The translations under genes were made by a program, and so were the position numbers. Below, in pieces: positions 8,712 to 18,331 of a stretch of DNA of 64,000 nucleotides. The notes under the pieces were generated by a model. It was given only the letters and a program-made list of their open reading frames with translations, did not search any database and was not told the origin of the DNA. The DNA comes from JASGMR01 sp963664675 (lineage in GTDB: Bacteria > Thermotogota > Thermotogae > Petrotogales > Kosmotogaceae): the NCBI GenBank assembly GCA_963664675.2, contig CAXXLB010000020.1, forward strand, positions 87,989-151,988. Reading direction: 5' to 3'. Numbering within the stretch: the stretch's first letter is position 1; every line of letters begins with the position of its first letter.

Positions 8712-9947
8712 ATGAAAAGAATCACTTTGTTGAGTATTTTATTATTCTGTTTAATTCCAATCCTGGGATTGAGCGTTGTAGAACTTGAATTCTGGCATTA
8801 TTGGGATGGAACAAATGGTGAAAAATTAGAAGAATTAGTCGATCAGTTCAACGAAGAAAATCCGGATATTCAGATCAAACCCGTTTTTATTCCCGGATCT
8901 TCCATAGTTTCAAAAATCCAGACGGCGGCTTTGTCGGGAAGAACTCCCGCTCTGGCAATTTCGGACATCATAAAGATATCTTTGATTGAAGAAACAGGTC
9001 AATTAGTCGATTTGAATCCTTATATAATGGAAGATAACTACAACATCAAAGATTTTTACAAAGAATTATTGGTTTATGGAACTAAGGGAGACGAACTGGT
9101 AAGTTTGCCTGTGAGCTCGAGCAATTTAGGTTTGTTCTGGAATAAAGAATTGTTTGAAGAAGCCGGTCTGGATCCTCAAACACCACCGAAAACCTGGGAA
9201 GAAGTAGTGGAATTCGGAAAAATAATTAAAGAAAAAACAGGCAAAATGGGCATGGAACTCTACATAGAAGGTGGAGAAGGAACAACATGGCAGTGGCAGG
9301 TATATCTCTGGGGAGCCGGTGGTGAATTTTTATCACCTGAAACGGATTACAGATCCGCCGCCTTCAACAGTGAGGCAGGTGTTCAGGCACTTCAGTTCTG
9401 GTATGACCTCATCAACAAGTACGAAATAAGTTCTATCTCTCCGTGGGGATTGTTCGGAAGAGGAGAAGCTGCAATGGTTATGGATGGTTCCTGGATGGTA
9501 CAGTTTTTCCCTTCACAGGTTAATTTTGAATTGGGATCGGCGATATTCCCTCATCCAGAAAATGGTTCTCCCGCAACCAACATGGGTGGAGAACAAATAT
9601 TTATTTTCGAAAAATCAAAAGAAGTTCAGGATGCCGCCTGGGAATTCATAAAATGGTTCACAAGCACGAACGTACAGATCGAATGGGATAAAGCAACGGG
9701 GTTCATTCCGGTAAAAGAATCGGTTGCGGAGGATAACGGATATGTCGCATACATAAAAAACACGAAAAGATTGCTTTTACCGTTCGTTGAATCGGAAAAA
9801 TACGCTCACGCGAGACCTCCAATAAAAGAATATCCCGAAATTTCAGATGAATTTGCAAGAGAAATATTAAAAGCTCTTCACGAAAAAGAAACTGTTGAAA
9901 ACGCATTGGGTGCTGCAGAAGAAAAGGTGAATGATATACTGAAATAA
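8712..9947 (+). CDS. sugar ABC transporter substrate-binding protein
   Basis: 411 residues, ATG behind GGAGGTG. Residues 1-20 are an export signal (MKRITLLSILLFCLIPILGL) without an obvious lipobox Cys. The mature part begins VVELEFWHYWDG, typical of MalE/UgpB-like family 1 binding proteins, with the WEEVVEFGKII and AAWEFIKWF motifs. It delivers sugar to the permeases encoded next. Linkage to a cytoplasmic GH13 enzyme suggests alpha-glucans. The ATPase subunit is not in the operon; a shared MsmK/MalK-type ATPase is presumably encoded elsewhere. Confidence 0.92.
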   Translation: MKRITLLSILLFCLIPILGLSVVELEFWHYWDGTNGEKLEELVDQFNEENPDIQIKPVFIPGSSIVSKIQTAALSGRTPALAISDIIKISLIEETGQLVDLNPYIMEDNYNIKDFYKELLVYGTKGDELVSLPVSSSNLGLFWNKELFEEAGLDPQTPPKTWEEVVEFGKIIKEKTGKMGMELYIEGGEGTTWQWQVYLWGAGGEFLSPETDYRSAAFNSEAGVQALQFWYDLINKYEISSISPWGLFGRGEAAMVMDGSWMVQFFPSQVNFELGSAIFPHPENGSPATNMGGEQIFIFEKSKEVQDAAWEFIKWFTSTNVQIEWDKATGFIPVKESVAEDNGYVAYIKNTKRLLLPFVESEKYAHARPPIKEYPEISDEFAREILKALHEKETVENALGAAEEKVNDILK

Positions 9948-9958
9948 CGAGGTGAAAA

Positions 9959-10870
9959 GTGTTAAAAAGTAGTTTCAGAAGTGGGAGTTCCGCTCCCACT
10001 TTTTTAAAAAAAGAAAAATATATAGCATTTGTTTTCTTATTCCCTGCGGTTTTAATACTGGGAGTATTCAATATATTTCCCGCTATTTATTCGATAATAT
10101 TGACTTTCTTCAAGTGGAATGGATTCTCGCCGGAAGTTCCCTTTATAGGATTCGATAACTACTTCAAATTATTTTCAAGCGGTGATTTTTATAACTCAAT
10201 AATTGTGACAATAGTTTATTCAGTTGTCGTTACCTTCGGTTCACTGATTCTGGGGTTACTCGTGGCCGTTGCTCTGGATAGAGATATAAAAGGAAAAACC
10301 ATTTACAGGATTCTTTACTTCCTCCCCGTTGTTACACCGACCGTTGCTTCAGGGGTTGTATGGAGATATCTGTTCGATCCAACGCAAGGAGTAATAAACA
10401 GAATTCTTTTCTGGTTCAGCATTCAGGGTCCTTCGTGGTTGACCGATTCCAACTGGGCACTGTTTTCGGTTTCTCTGGTTGGAATTTGGAAAAGAGTGGG
10501 TTTCTGCATGATAATTTATCTTGCGGCATTACAGAGCATACCTAACAATTTGTACGAGGCCGGAAGAATAGACGGAGCAACCGAATTCAAACTCTTGAAA
10601 TCGATAAAAATTCCTTTGCTGGCACCTTCCACACTGTTTTTATCGATCACGGGATTCATCGATTCATTTCAGATCTTCGATCTTGTTTACGTCATGACCA
10701 ACGGAGGACCTATAAATGAAACCGATGTACTCGGCTTGTTTTTGTATAGAAACGGCTTTGATTATTTTAAGCTCGGTTACGCATCAACAATAGCTGTGGC
10801 TATTTTTGTAATACTTTTTATCCTGTCTTTCCTTCAATGGAAATTCACCGGGGGAGGTGAAAGCAATTAA
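9959..10870 (+). CDS. sugar ABC transporter permease, MalF-type
   Basis: 303 residues, GTG start behind GAGGTG. Six membrane segments; the cytoplasmic coupling helix EAGRIDGATEFKLLKSIKIP (about residues 198-217) is the EAA motif that docks on the ATPase. No large extracytoplasmic insertion. Overlaps the partner permease gene by 14 bases. Confidence 0.92.
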   Translation: MLKSSFRSGSSAPTFLKKEKYIAFVFLFPAVLILGVFNIFPAIYSIILTFFKWNGFSPEVPFIGFDNYFKLFSSGDFYNSIIVTIVYSVVVTFGSLILGLLVAVALDRDIKGKTIYRILYFLPVVTPTVASGVVWRYLFDPTQGVINRILFWFSIQGPSWLTDSNWALFSVSLVGIWKRVGFCMIIYLAALQSIPNNLYEAGRIDGATEFKLLKSIKIPLLAPSTLFLSITGFIDSFQIFDLVYVMTNGGPINETDVLGLFLYRNGFDYFKLGYASTIAVAIFVILFILSFLQWKFTGGGESN

Positions 10871-11690
10871 AAACGAATCCATACAGAAAAAAGTAACAAG
10901 ACATATTTTTTTGATGCTGGGTGCTTTTATTTCGGTTCTGCCATTCATGTGGCTCATAACCACATCTTTAAAACCGCCCAATACGTTGTACTCATCGCCT
11001 TTGCTTATTCCAACCCATTTTTACATAGAAAACTACGTTGAAGCGTTGAAGGCCGCCCCATTCGCAAGATATTCTCTGAACAGCTTAATAATGGCCACCG
11101 GTATTGTGATATCACAGACTTTTTTATCCGCTTTGGCCGGATATGCATTTGCAAGAATCAAATTCAAATTCAGTAATCTGCTGTTCTTTATTTTTCTTGG
11201 AACCATGATGATATCAACATACGCCACCATAATACCAAATTTTTTAACAATAAACGCACTGGGCTGGTACGATACCTATGCGGCGCTGATTATTCCAAGA
11301 GCTGCGAGCGTCTTCTCCGTCTTTTTATTCAGACAGTTTTTCCTCAGCTTACCCGTTGAAATAGAAGATGCAGCTAAAATCGATGGATGTGGTAGGTTAA
11401 AGATCTTTTTCAAAATCGCCTTACCACTTTCAAAGCCGGTGGTAATAACGAGTGCTTTGTTCTCATTCTTGTTCGCATGGAATGATTTTTTGTGGCCATT
11501 AATAGTCACCGACTCCCCGGAAATGAGAACAATTCAAGTTGGACTTTCCGTATTTCAGGGAAGATATGGAATAAGATGGACATTGTTGTCTGCGGCAACA
11601 GTCTTATCAATATTGCCAACCATAATCGCCTTTTTGATCGCTCAGAAATATTTTATAAAGGGCATCGCTGGCACCGGGTTGAAGGGGTGA
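10857..11690 (+). CDS. sugar ABC transporter permease, MalG-type
   Basis: 277 residues with six membrane segments and EAA motif IEDAAKIDGCGRLKIFFKIA. Ends AGTGLKG, as many MalG-like proteins do. The annotated GTG (10857) sits inside its own GGGGGAGGTG ribosome-site-like sequence, which is odd; no better ATG/GTG/TTG lies close downstream. Translation may be coupled to the upstream permease. Confidence 0.9.
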   Translation: MKAIKNESIQKKVTRHIFLMLGAFISVLPFMWLITTSLKPPNTLYSSPLLIPTHFYIENYVEALKAAPFARYSLNSLIMATGIVISQTFLSALAGYAFARIKFKFSNLLFFIFLGTMMISTYATIIPNFLTINALGWYDTYAALIIPRAASVFSVFLFRQFFLSLPVEIEDAAKIDGCGRLKIFFKIALPLSKPVVITSALFSFLFAWNDFLWPLIVTDSPEMRTIQVGLSVFQGRYGIRWTLLSAATVLSILPTIIAFLIAQKYFIKGIAGTGLKG

Positions 11691-11694
11691 AGGC

Positions 11695-12930
11695 ATGGAA
11701 GATTTAATTATTTATCAAATTTTTCCGGACAGGTTCGCTAATGGGAATAAAGAAAATGATCCAGCCAAAACAAAAAAATGGAATGAAAAACCCACCAGAA
11801 CGAGTTTCTTTGGAGGAGATTTGCAGGGAATAATAAATAAAATTCCATATCTGAAAGAATTAGGTATCAACGCCATTTACTTAACTCCGATCTTCAAATC
11901 TCCGAGTACTCATAAATATGATACTGAGGATTATTTTCAAATAGATTCCGCGTTCGGCTCTGTCGGAATCTTCGAAGATCTTGTGAAAAACGCTCATAAA
12001 AACAATATCAAGATAATTTTGGATGGGGTATTCAATCACACCGGAATCAAGTTTTTTGCATTCAAAGACGTGAGAAAAAATGGAAAGAAATCTAAATATT
12101 ATGACTGGTATACAATTTATAAAACACCCGTAAAAATTAAGCCCAAACCAACTTACGAAGATGCGGGCATATTTTATATTCCAAAACTTAATTATTCGAA
12201 CGAGGAAGTGCTGAACTATTTCGAGGAGGTTGTATCTTTCTGGACGGATAAAGGTATAGACGGATGGCGTTTTGATATGCCCTGGTGTATACGCGAAGAA
12301 ATCGTAAACGCGTTGATAAAAACTGCCAGGGATATGAACCCGGATTTGATATTTATCGGAGAAAGTTGGGAAAAACCCACTTTATTACTGAAAAAATACG
12401 ATTTCGATGGAACGATGGATTACACAGTGAGGAAAAGTGTCATAGAGCTTCTCGAAAAAAATCTTCCCCCGGAAGAGTTCAGACAAAATCTCGTCCATAA
12501 AATTGAAAACATTCCAGATAGAAACTGGAACATGCTGGGAAGTCATGATACACCAAGAATATACGGAAAGCTTCATAAAAAAAGCAAGAAACTCATGATT
12601 GCACAGGCAATTCAATTCATTCTGCCGGGAAATCCCGTTATTTATTATGGCGATGAAATAGGAATGACGGGGGGAAATGATCCTCAATGCAGGAGTACAT
12701 TCAATTGGAACAAAACAGAATGGAACCTTGAAATCAATCAAAATATAAAGAATCTGATTAAAATAAGGAAAAATAATCCGGAAATATTTCTCAGAGGACA
12801 GTGCGAAATTATTCCCGGAAAAGAGAAAATGATAATCAAAAGAAAATACAAAAATAATTCAATTGTATTGATAATCGATCTGGAAAAATACGATTACAAT
12901 CTTCTGGTTGAAAATATTATTCACAGATAA
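11695..12930 (+). CDS. GH13 alpha-glycosidase (cyclomaltodextrinase/neopullulanase-like)
   Basis: 411 residues, ATG 4 bases after the permease stop, no signal peptide, so cytoplasmic. The four GH13 conserved regions are present: DGVFNHTG, GWRFDMPW (nucleophile Asp), FIGESWE (acid/base Glu) and LGSHDTPR (transition-state Asp). It lacks the N-terminal domain of many cyclomaltodextrinases and has a short C-terminal domain. It should cut alpha-1,4-linked oligosaccharides brought in by the preceding transporter. Exact substrate (maltodextrin, cyclodextrin, pullulan fragment) cannot be told from sequence by eye. Confidence 0.9.
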   Translation: MEDLIIYQIFPDRFANGNKENDPAKTKKWNEKPTRTSFFGGDLQGIINKIPYLKELGINAIYLTPIFKSPSTHKYDTEDYFQIDSAFGSVGIFEDLVKNAHKNNIKIILDGVFNHTGIKFFAFKDVRKNGKKSKYYDWYTIYKTPVKIKPKPTYEDAGIFYIPKLNYSNEEVLNYFEEVVSFWTDKGIDGWRFDMPWCIREEIVNALIKTARDMNPDLIFIGESWEKPTLLLKKYDFDGTMDYTVRKSVIELLEKNLPPEEFRQNLVHKIENIPDRNWNMLGSHDTPRIYGKLHKKSKKLMIAQAIQFILPGNPVIYYGDEIGMTGGNDPQCRSTFNWNKTEWNLEINQNIKNLIKIRKNNPEIFLRGQCEIIPGKEKMIIKRKYKNNSIVLIIDLEKYDYNLLVENIIHR

Positions 12931-12974
12931 AATCTCTCGTTCATCATCCACTTATATAATGTAAAAATGAGATA

Positions 12975-13009
12975 GAGAACCTCTTTCAATTAGCTCAAAA
13001 GAGGTTCTC
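12975..13009. terminator. hairpin downstream of the GH13 operon
   Basis: GAGAACCTCTTT (12975-12986) pairs perfectly with AAAGAGGTTCTC (12998-13009) across an 11-base loop. No clean U-run follows on the plus strand (TTGATATTATATGTTTTT), so termination may be inefficient. Located between convergent operons and may work in both directions. Confidence 0.6.
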
Positions 13010-13135
13010 GTTGATATTATATGTTTTTGGTATTCACTAAAAAATAATATAAAATTTTGACTTTTGAATAAGCCTTTCTTCTATCGGAATTTGATCAACA
13101 AAACATCAAAACATGATTTTGCTCTCTTTCATAAA

Positions 13136-13152
13136 GGAAGAAAGATTCTTCC
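13136..13152 (-). terminator. possible terminator of the activase operon
   Basis: GGAAGAA / TTCTTCC inverted repeat with a 3-base loop, 64 bases beyond the activase stop. On the minus strand only a short TTTATG follows, so support is weak. Confidence 0.3.
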
Positions 13153-13215
13153 AGATAAGACTCTCTCTACTGATGTCCTTATACTACAATGTTCTTCATT
13201 AACTCTCTCCTCTTT

Positions 13216-16200
13216 TCAAAGATAATACATGAAAGATTCAATCTTTATTAAATCATTTTCGTTTTTGTTCCCATCAAATGTAAGATTCAAAAGGGGTTTC
13301 GTATTTTCATCTTCAAAATCCTTTTGTAGCATTTCAAGTGCAATTCCCGTATTTTCATAAATAGATGCAACGGTAATGATTCCATCGATCATGTGAATCT
13401 TGCTGAGCTGTTTGGCCTGTCTATATCTCCCATGCGCTCCCGAAAAATAACCCAGTGTTTTGTCGGCATTTCGTATCAAATCATCCTGTTCTGCTTCGAA
13501 AGGACCCCAGTTCAGCATTACCCTGGAAACATCGTCAATATTTTCTTTTAACTTTTTCAACCTTTTCTCGACCATAAATGTTTTATCATTTTTGTTCTGA
13601 ATTGTATAATCTTTCCACATCATCCACATTACTTCACTCAGTGGGCTGTACACCACACGATTCCCTTTGCTTTCAAGATTTCTGAATGTATAGTTGTTCA
13701 GTAATTGATCAAACAAGATGTTCAATTCTCCTACGGCCAGTATATTTTTACCAAAAATTTCTTTATCCAGCTCTTCCGATATTTTTTGTGCAAGTATTAT
13801 CAACTGCTCCAAATCGAACTGTCCTTCTTTTATAAGATCAATAATTAAATCAAAATATTTCTCTCTCGACTTTGAGGGAGCATTCCAGATTATATCTCCC
13901 GCGAGCATGCTCAAACATATTTCATGAAAAATTTCTTCACTGTTTTCAGAAATAATATCTTCTTCAAAGGGAGATATGATATCAACGCTTTCAAACCCCT
14001 CCTCATCGAGCTTTGTCCTGAGTAATCTGCTGTATTGTCCATCAGTTTCAGCTCCCTCGTTCCGGGGAATGAGGAAAGCGATATTATCCAACTCATTTTT
14101 ATCAAGTTTATGCAGTATTTTAAATATATTACCCAACAATGCCGTAAGAGAAAAATATTCTTCTGTGATTGTAAATTTACGTCCGGTTTCTATGGAAAAT
14201 TTACTTGATGCGGGTAGTACCTTTGCATTAATTCCTTTTTTTAACATAAATTCTTTAATAATATGAGAGTAAGGATATAAACAGGGTAAATACACTACCT
14301 TCTTATCATCGATATCATCAAAATTATTTTTCACATTCGGTTCTTTATGCACAATATTGCTGTGATAAACATCAACATCGGAAGCCCGTACGATTTCAAC
14401 ATTTTTCAAACTGTTTATAAAGGCCTCAACACGGGTAATGATTCCAACACTGGAAGAGTGCTCATCGATTTCTATATGAAGATATGGCTTGTCTTTCATT
14501 TCGGCCCTGAAATAATGAGATAAAATTGAATCGGGACCACATCCATGATGAGTGAGAAAAATAGCAAATAAATTAGGATGTTGACAAATTAATTGCGTGG
14601 GTTCTAAAATGTGTTGTCCAAACGGCCAGAACATATTTGGGTACTCTTTGGATACATTTCCTTCCGGCAGATCATAAAAGGGAATGACCTTATAGCCCAT
14701 TTCCCCGAGCTTCTCGGGTATACCCATATTGAGTATGGGATCAGCCACACCATATATTTTTGAAATCATGACAAATGCCCTTTCATCGGGTTTAAGCTGA
14801 CTCATTACTTTTTTACTGTTTTCACTAATACGTTCCTCAAATCTTTCGATTTCCTGGAATCCTTTTTTTAATGCTTCTTTTGTTTGTTCGTGTGATTTTC
14901 CTAATTTCTTTCCAATTTCAAAAAAACTTTTCATGGCAACTTCGTTACCCATATGAAACACCATAGAAGGTGATAACAAACCGATTCCTTTTTTATCCAG
15001 CTCCATTGCTCTGTTCATAACCTTAAAAGCAAGTTGCATATACGCACATCCATAATTTTTCCGGCTTTCCGAACCGGGGTGATCTACCGTTACCAAATCA
15101 GGGAAAAATATATAGTCAACTTTTTTCTTCATTAATTCGGCGACATGTCCTGTAATGATCTTTATCGGATAACAGGTTTCTTCCATGGCATATTGCTGCC
15201 CCAGGGCAATCATATTTTCATTGGTTGGATTTGATAAAACAACATTCAAACCCAGTTCTTTAAAAAAAGTATTGAACATCGAAAACATTCCATAAGTGAA
15301 TAAAGCCCTGGGAATTCCCACAGTTTTTTTCGCGGATTGCTCCGGAACATAATTTTTGAACATGAGTTTTCTTATATTTTCATTAAAATCGTCTTTATCA
15401 GCATTATTTACATCCTTTTTAGGACTAAGCGTCATTAAATTATCAGCGGTAAGATCTAATCCTTTAAAAGCACTTTCCTTTCCATTCATTTCTTCCATAG
15501 TGAGAATGGCGGCTCCATAAGCCCCGGTTACACTGAAAAATGGCGGAACAATTATTTCTTTTCCTGTAATAGCCCTGAATGCATTAATAACACCCTGGTT
15601 ATAAGCCAGTCCTCCTTGAAAAAAGATTTTATTACCAATTTTCTTTTGCCCTACAACTCTATCAAGATAATTCTTAACGATTGAATAACATAATCCCGAA
15701 GCAATATCATTAATTTTTGCACCCTGTGACAAATATGAAGCAATACTAGTTTCAATAAAAACGGTACACCTTTCGCCAAGGCTTATTGGACTATCACTTG
15801 AAAGCGCTATGTCACCAAAATCATCGATGGGTATATTGAATTTTTTTGCCTGTTCTTCTATAAAGGAACCCGTACCCGCAGCACAAATTTTATTCATCTG
15901 AAAATCAATAACCGCTCCTTTTTTTATACTGATAAATTTTGAATCCTGTCCGCCGATTTCAAAAATAGTACCCACATCGCTATCGATTTGAACCGCGGCC
16001 TTCGCCTGCGCAGTAATTTCATCTTTAATTAAATCCGCTCCTATCATTTTGCCTATCATGTACCTACCGGAGCCGGTTGTAGCCGCGCCTATAATATTTA
16101 CTTTTTCTCCACACTCTTCTTTTATTTTCTTAAAACCATTTAAAAGGGCTTCAACAGGATTGCCCAATGTCCTCAAATAATTATAGAAAATAATTCTCCC

Positions 16201-17217
16201 ATCTTTATTGATCAATACCAGATTCGTGCTCGTTGAACCAACATCTACACCTAAATAACAATCTACTGTTCCCCTTCTCTCAGGAATATTTTCTAATACA
16301 TGTTTATTCAAACTATCGTTATATCCATATTGTGACAGTTCGGGAAGTTCTATCTCGTCTTTATTGTTTTCACGTTTTTCATCTACTCTTTCAATCATTC
16401 GAAGAACATCATTCATGTTTATATGTAAATCATCTTTCTTAGCAATGACAGCCACACCCAGAGCACCAAGACTTCCAAAATATCGGGGGAAAATCAAATC
16501 TTCATTCGTCAGTTTTAAAATATCCTTTAAAGCAGTTATAATTCCCTCATTGCGAGCCACTCCTCCGGAAAACAAAACAGGTTTTTTAACGGTGAGCTTC
16601 TTCATTACCATCCCTTTGTAATTTCTGACAAAAGCGTACGCAAGTCCTAATAAAATATCGGGAACAGGAACTCCCTCCTGCTGGTGATGGGTAATATCTG
16701 TCTTTGCAAACACACTGCACCGGCCAGCTATTCTTGGAATGGTTTTTGCCTTCTTAACCAGTTCTGTGTAATCAGTGAGCTTTAAATTCAATCTGGACAT
16801 TTGCTCTTCAAGAAACGCCCCTGTCCCTGAGGAACAGTTGGAGTTCATTGAAATTTCAATATGAGATTTATCACCGCTGCTTAACCCAGTTATAAATCTG
16901 GCATTTTCTCCTCCTATATCAATAATAGAACCTGTGACATTATTTTCCACCATGCTGCCCTCAACAACGGCCGTAACTTCGTTCACAAATGTAATTCCAT
17001 TGTTTGAACTCAGGAATCTGCTTCCACTACCTGTAATAGCGCCATAACTGATTTCCTCCGATTTGAATGATTTCATCAAATCCTGAAGAATATTCATCAG
17101 AGTATCTTTTATCTTTCCTTTATGCAACTCATATCTGCTAAATTCGATCGCATTCCTTTTCCCTATCAATATAACTTTCACAGAGGAATAACCGATATCG
17201 ATTCCTATACTGTACAT
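13216..17217 (-). CDS. double-domain acyl-CoA dehydratase activase (BadF/HgdC type) with DUF2229
   Basis: 1333 residues. Two ASKHA ATPase domains are fused in tandem: residues about 1-260 (GIDIGYSSVKV, SSGTGAFLEEQ, GRCSVF) and about 320-590 (LGVDVGSTSTNLV, AAGTGSFIEEQ, GERCTVF). From about 635 there is a DUF2229 domain (TVGIPRALFTYGMFSMFNTF) followed by a long C-terminal region. The conserved Cys residues after each phosphate loop match those that bridge a [4Fe-4S] cluster in HgdC dimers; here the two halves could hold one cluster within a single chain. Such proteins use ATP to inject a low-potential electron into 2-hydroxyacyl-CoA dehydratases or similar partners. No dehydratase subunits are adjacent. 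Cotranscribed with fur. Confidence 0.85.
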   Translation of the reverse strand: MYSIGIDIGYSSVKVILIGKRNAIEFSRYELHKGKIKDTLMNILQDLMKSFKSEEISYGAITGSGSRFLSSNNGITFVNEVTAVVEGSMVENNVTGSIIDIGGENARFITGLSSGDKSHIEISMNSNCSSGTGAFLEEQMSRLNLKLTDYTELVKKAKTIPRIAGRCSVFAKTDITHHQQEGVPVPDILLGLAYAFVRNYKGMVMKKLTVKKPVLFSGGVARNEGIITALKDILKLTNEDLIFPRYFGSLGALGVAVIAKKDDLHINMNDVLRMIERVDEKRENNKDEIELPELSQYGYNDSLNKHVLENIPERRGTVDCYLGVDVGSTSTNLVLINKDGRIIFYNYLRTLGNPVEALLNGFKKIKEECGEKVNIIGAATTGSGRYMIGKMIGADLIKDEITAQAKAAVQIDSDVGTIFEIGGQDSKFISIKKGAVIDFQMNKICAAGTGSFIEEQAKKFNIPIDDFGDIALSSDSPISLGERCTVFIETSIASYLSQGAKINDIASGLCYSIVKNYLDRVVGQKKIGNKIFFQGGLAYNQGVINAFRAITGKEIIVPPFFSVTGAYGAAILTMEEMNGKESAFKGLDLTADNLMTLSPKKDVNNADKDDFNENIRKLMFKNYVPEQSAKKTVGIPRALFTYGMFSMFNTFFKELGLNVVLSNPTNENMIALGQQYAMEETCYPIKIITGHVAELMKKKVDYIFFPDLVTVDHPGSESRKNYGCAYMQLAFKVMNRAMELDKKGIGLLSPSMVFHMGNEVAMKSFFEIGKKLGKSHEQTKEALKKGFQEIERFEERISENSKKVMSQLKPDERAFVMISKIYGVADPILNMGIPEKLGEMGYKVIPFYDLPEGNVSKEYPNMFWPFGQHILEPTQLICQHPNLFAIFLTHHGCGPDSILSHYFRAEMKDKPYLHIEIDEHSSSVGIITRVEAFINSLKNVEIVRASDVDVYHSNIVHKEPNVKNNFDDIDDKKVVYLPCLYPYSHIIKEFMLKKGINAKVLPASSKFSIETGRKFTITEEYFSLTALLGNIFKILHKLDKNELDNIAFLIPRNEGAETDGQYSRLLRTKLDEEGFESVDIISPFEEDIISENSEEIFHEICLSMLAGDIIWNAPSKSREKYFDLIIDLIKEGQFDLEQLIILAQKISEELDKEIFGKNILAVGELNILFDQLLNNYTFRNLESKGNRVVYSPLSEVMWMMWKDYTIQNKNDKTFMVEKRLKKLKENIDDVSRVMLNWGPFEAEQDDLIRNADKTLGYFSGAHGRYRQAKQLSKIHMIDGIITVASIYENTGIALEMLQKDFEDENTKPLLNLTFDGNKNENDLIKIESFMYYL

Positions 17218-17682
17218 TCATTTACCTCCACATTTTTTATCAATTCTCTCTGCGCATTTTTTGCAGATTCCAAAAAACTGTACTTTGTGATCTTTCACGG
17301 TGAACTCCATTTCCGATAATAGTTTCTCTTCTATAGATTCCAGCATATCCTCCTTTACATCTATTATTTCGCCACAAACTTCACAAATAAGATGATGATG
17401 GTGATGTTTTTCCTGGGAATCCGTGATTTGAAACCGCATTCTGCCGTCGTTCAGCGACATATGATCAATAAATCCAAGCTTTTCAAAGAGTTGCAGGGCA
17501 CGATAAACTGTTGCGAGTCCAATTTTCGGATAAACCTTTTTTGCCTCACTCAATATTTCTTCGGTGCACAAGTGCTTCTTTTTTTCATTCAAAATAATTT
17601 TGAGTATGACTTGTCGCTGTGCAGTCATCTTGTAACCATTCAAATGAAGCATATTATCGAAATCGTTCATATTTTCATCCAT
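17218..17682 (-). CDS. fur: Fur-family metal-dependent regulator
   Basis: 154 residues. N-terminal winged helix (MTAQRQVILKIIL, IGLATVYRALQLFEKLGF), then a natural run of five His (residues about 92-96), the CEVC and CKKC zinc pairs and the terminal dimerisation domain. Iron, zinc and peroxide sensors of this family cannot be separated with confidence by eye, but the Fur-like operator upstream favours iron. Stop and the activase ATG are adjacent, so regulator and activase form one operon, linking an iron-sulfur electron injector to metal status. Confidence 0.88.
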   Translation of the reverse strand: MDENMNDFDNMLHLNGYKMTAQRQVILKIILNEKKKHLCTEEILSEAKKVYPKIGLATVYRALQLFEKLGFIDHMSLNDGRMRFQITDSQEKHHHHHLICEVCGEIIDVKEDMLESIEEKLLSEMEFTVKDHKVQFFGICKKCAERIDKKCGGK

Positions 17683-17727
17683 AAAACATCACCAGCGTTC
17701 AAAATGTTATTGTACTGCAAAGCAAAA

Positions 17728-17746
17728 GAGAATGATTATCATTTGC
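17728..17746. promoter_or_regulatory. Fur box upstream of fur
   Basis: GAGAATGATTATCATTTGC agrees with the 19-base consensus GATAATGATAATCATTATC at 15 positions and is nearly palindromic. It lies 46 bases before the fur start. On the minus strand a TACAAT box follows 17 bases after AATCAT within the Fur box, so binding would cover the promoter. Autorepression is the likely outcome. Confidence 0.75.
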
Positions 17747-17769
17747 TTTTCCATTTCATTTTAGTACAA

Positions 17770-18331
17770 TAAAAACAATGAGATAGTATCTTGAGATACT
17801 TTTTTTAAAATATTTACAGATGAAAAAAATGAAATACAAATTACCCGTGCTTTTAAATTGCACTTTGTTCAAAAACAAAAATATTGATAAAACAAAAAAT
17901 TGGCTTACAGAACTTTATTTTGGATTAGAAAACCGATGAAATAGGGATCCTTTCTCTGATTTCCATTCGAGAAAAACATCCTGACATCAGATCTATGACT
18001 AAAACTTGAACAGATCTCATACTATCACTCTACCCTTTCCAAAAAAGAGTAGGCAGAATATATAGATATTTCAAGAACATCGCTTTCAAGTGAATAAAAA
18101 AATTCAGGGCACGAAGGAACTTTATTTTTTATCAAAAGAAAATTGAAATCATTAATATAGGCAGGTTAAAAAAGAGTTTGTTATTTAATTTCACATTGCA
18201 GAATGATATTCGAAAATTTATGATTAATAATATTTATCTTTTTATACGCTAATACAATATAGATTAAAAATTCTTGTGCTTTTCATTTTTTTATTTTCTG
18301 CATACTTCAGCTCTTCAAAACGAATAATGTT
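17770..18331. other. intergenic region, no gene seen
   Basis: About 560 A+T-rich bases between fur and the 3' end of the beta-phosphoglucomutase operon. Several stop codons in every frame, no convincing hairpin with U-run, no repeat shared with the rest of the window that I can see. Confidence 0.45.

Noticed and set aside
17821..18300. Possible small RNA downstream of fur
   Set aside because: No stable hairpin with U-run and no good promoter; nothing beyond base composition.
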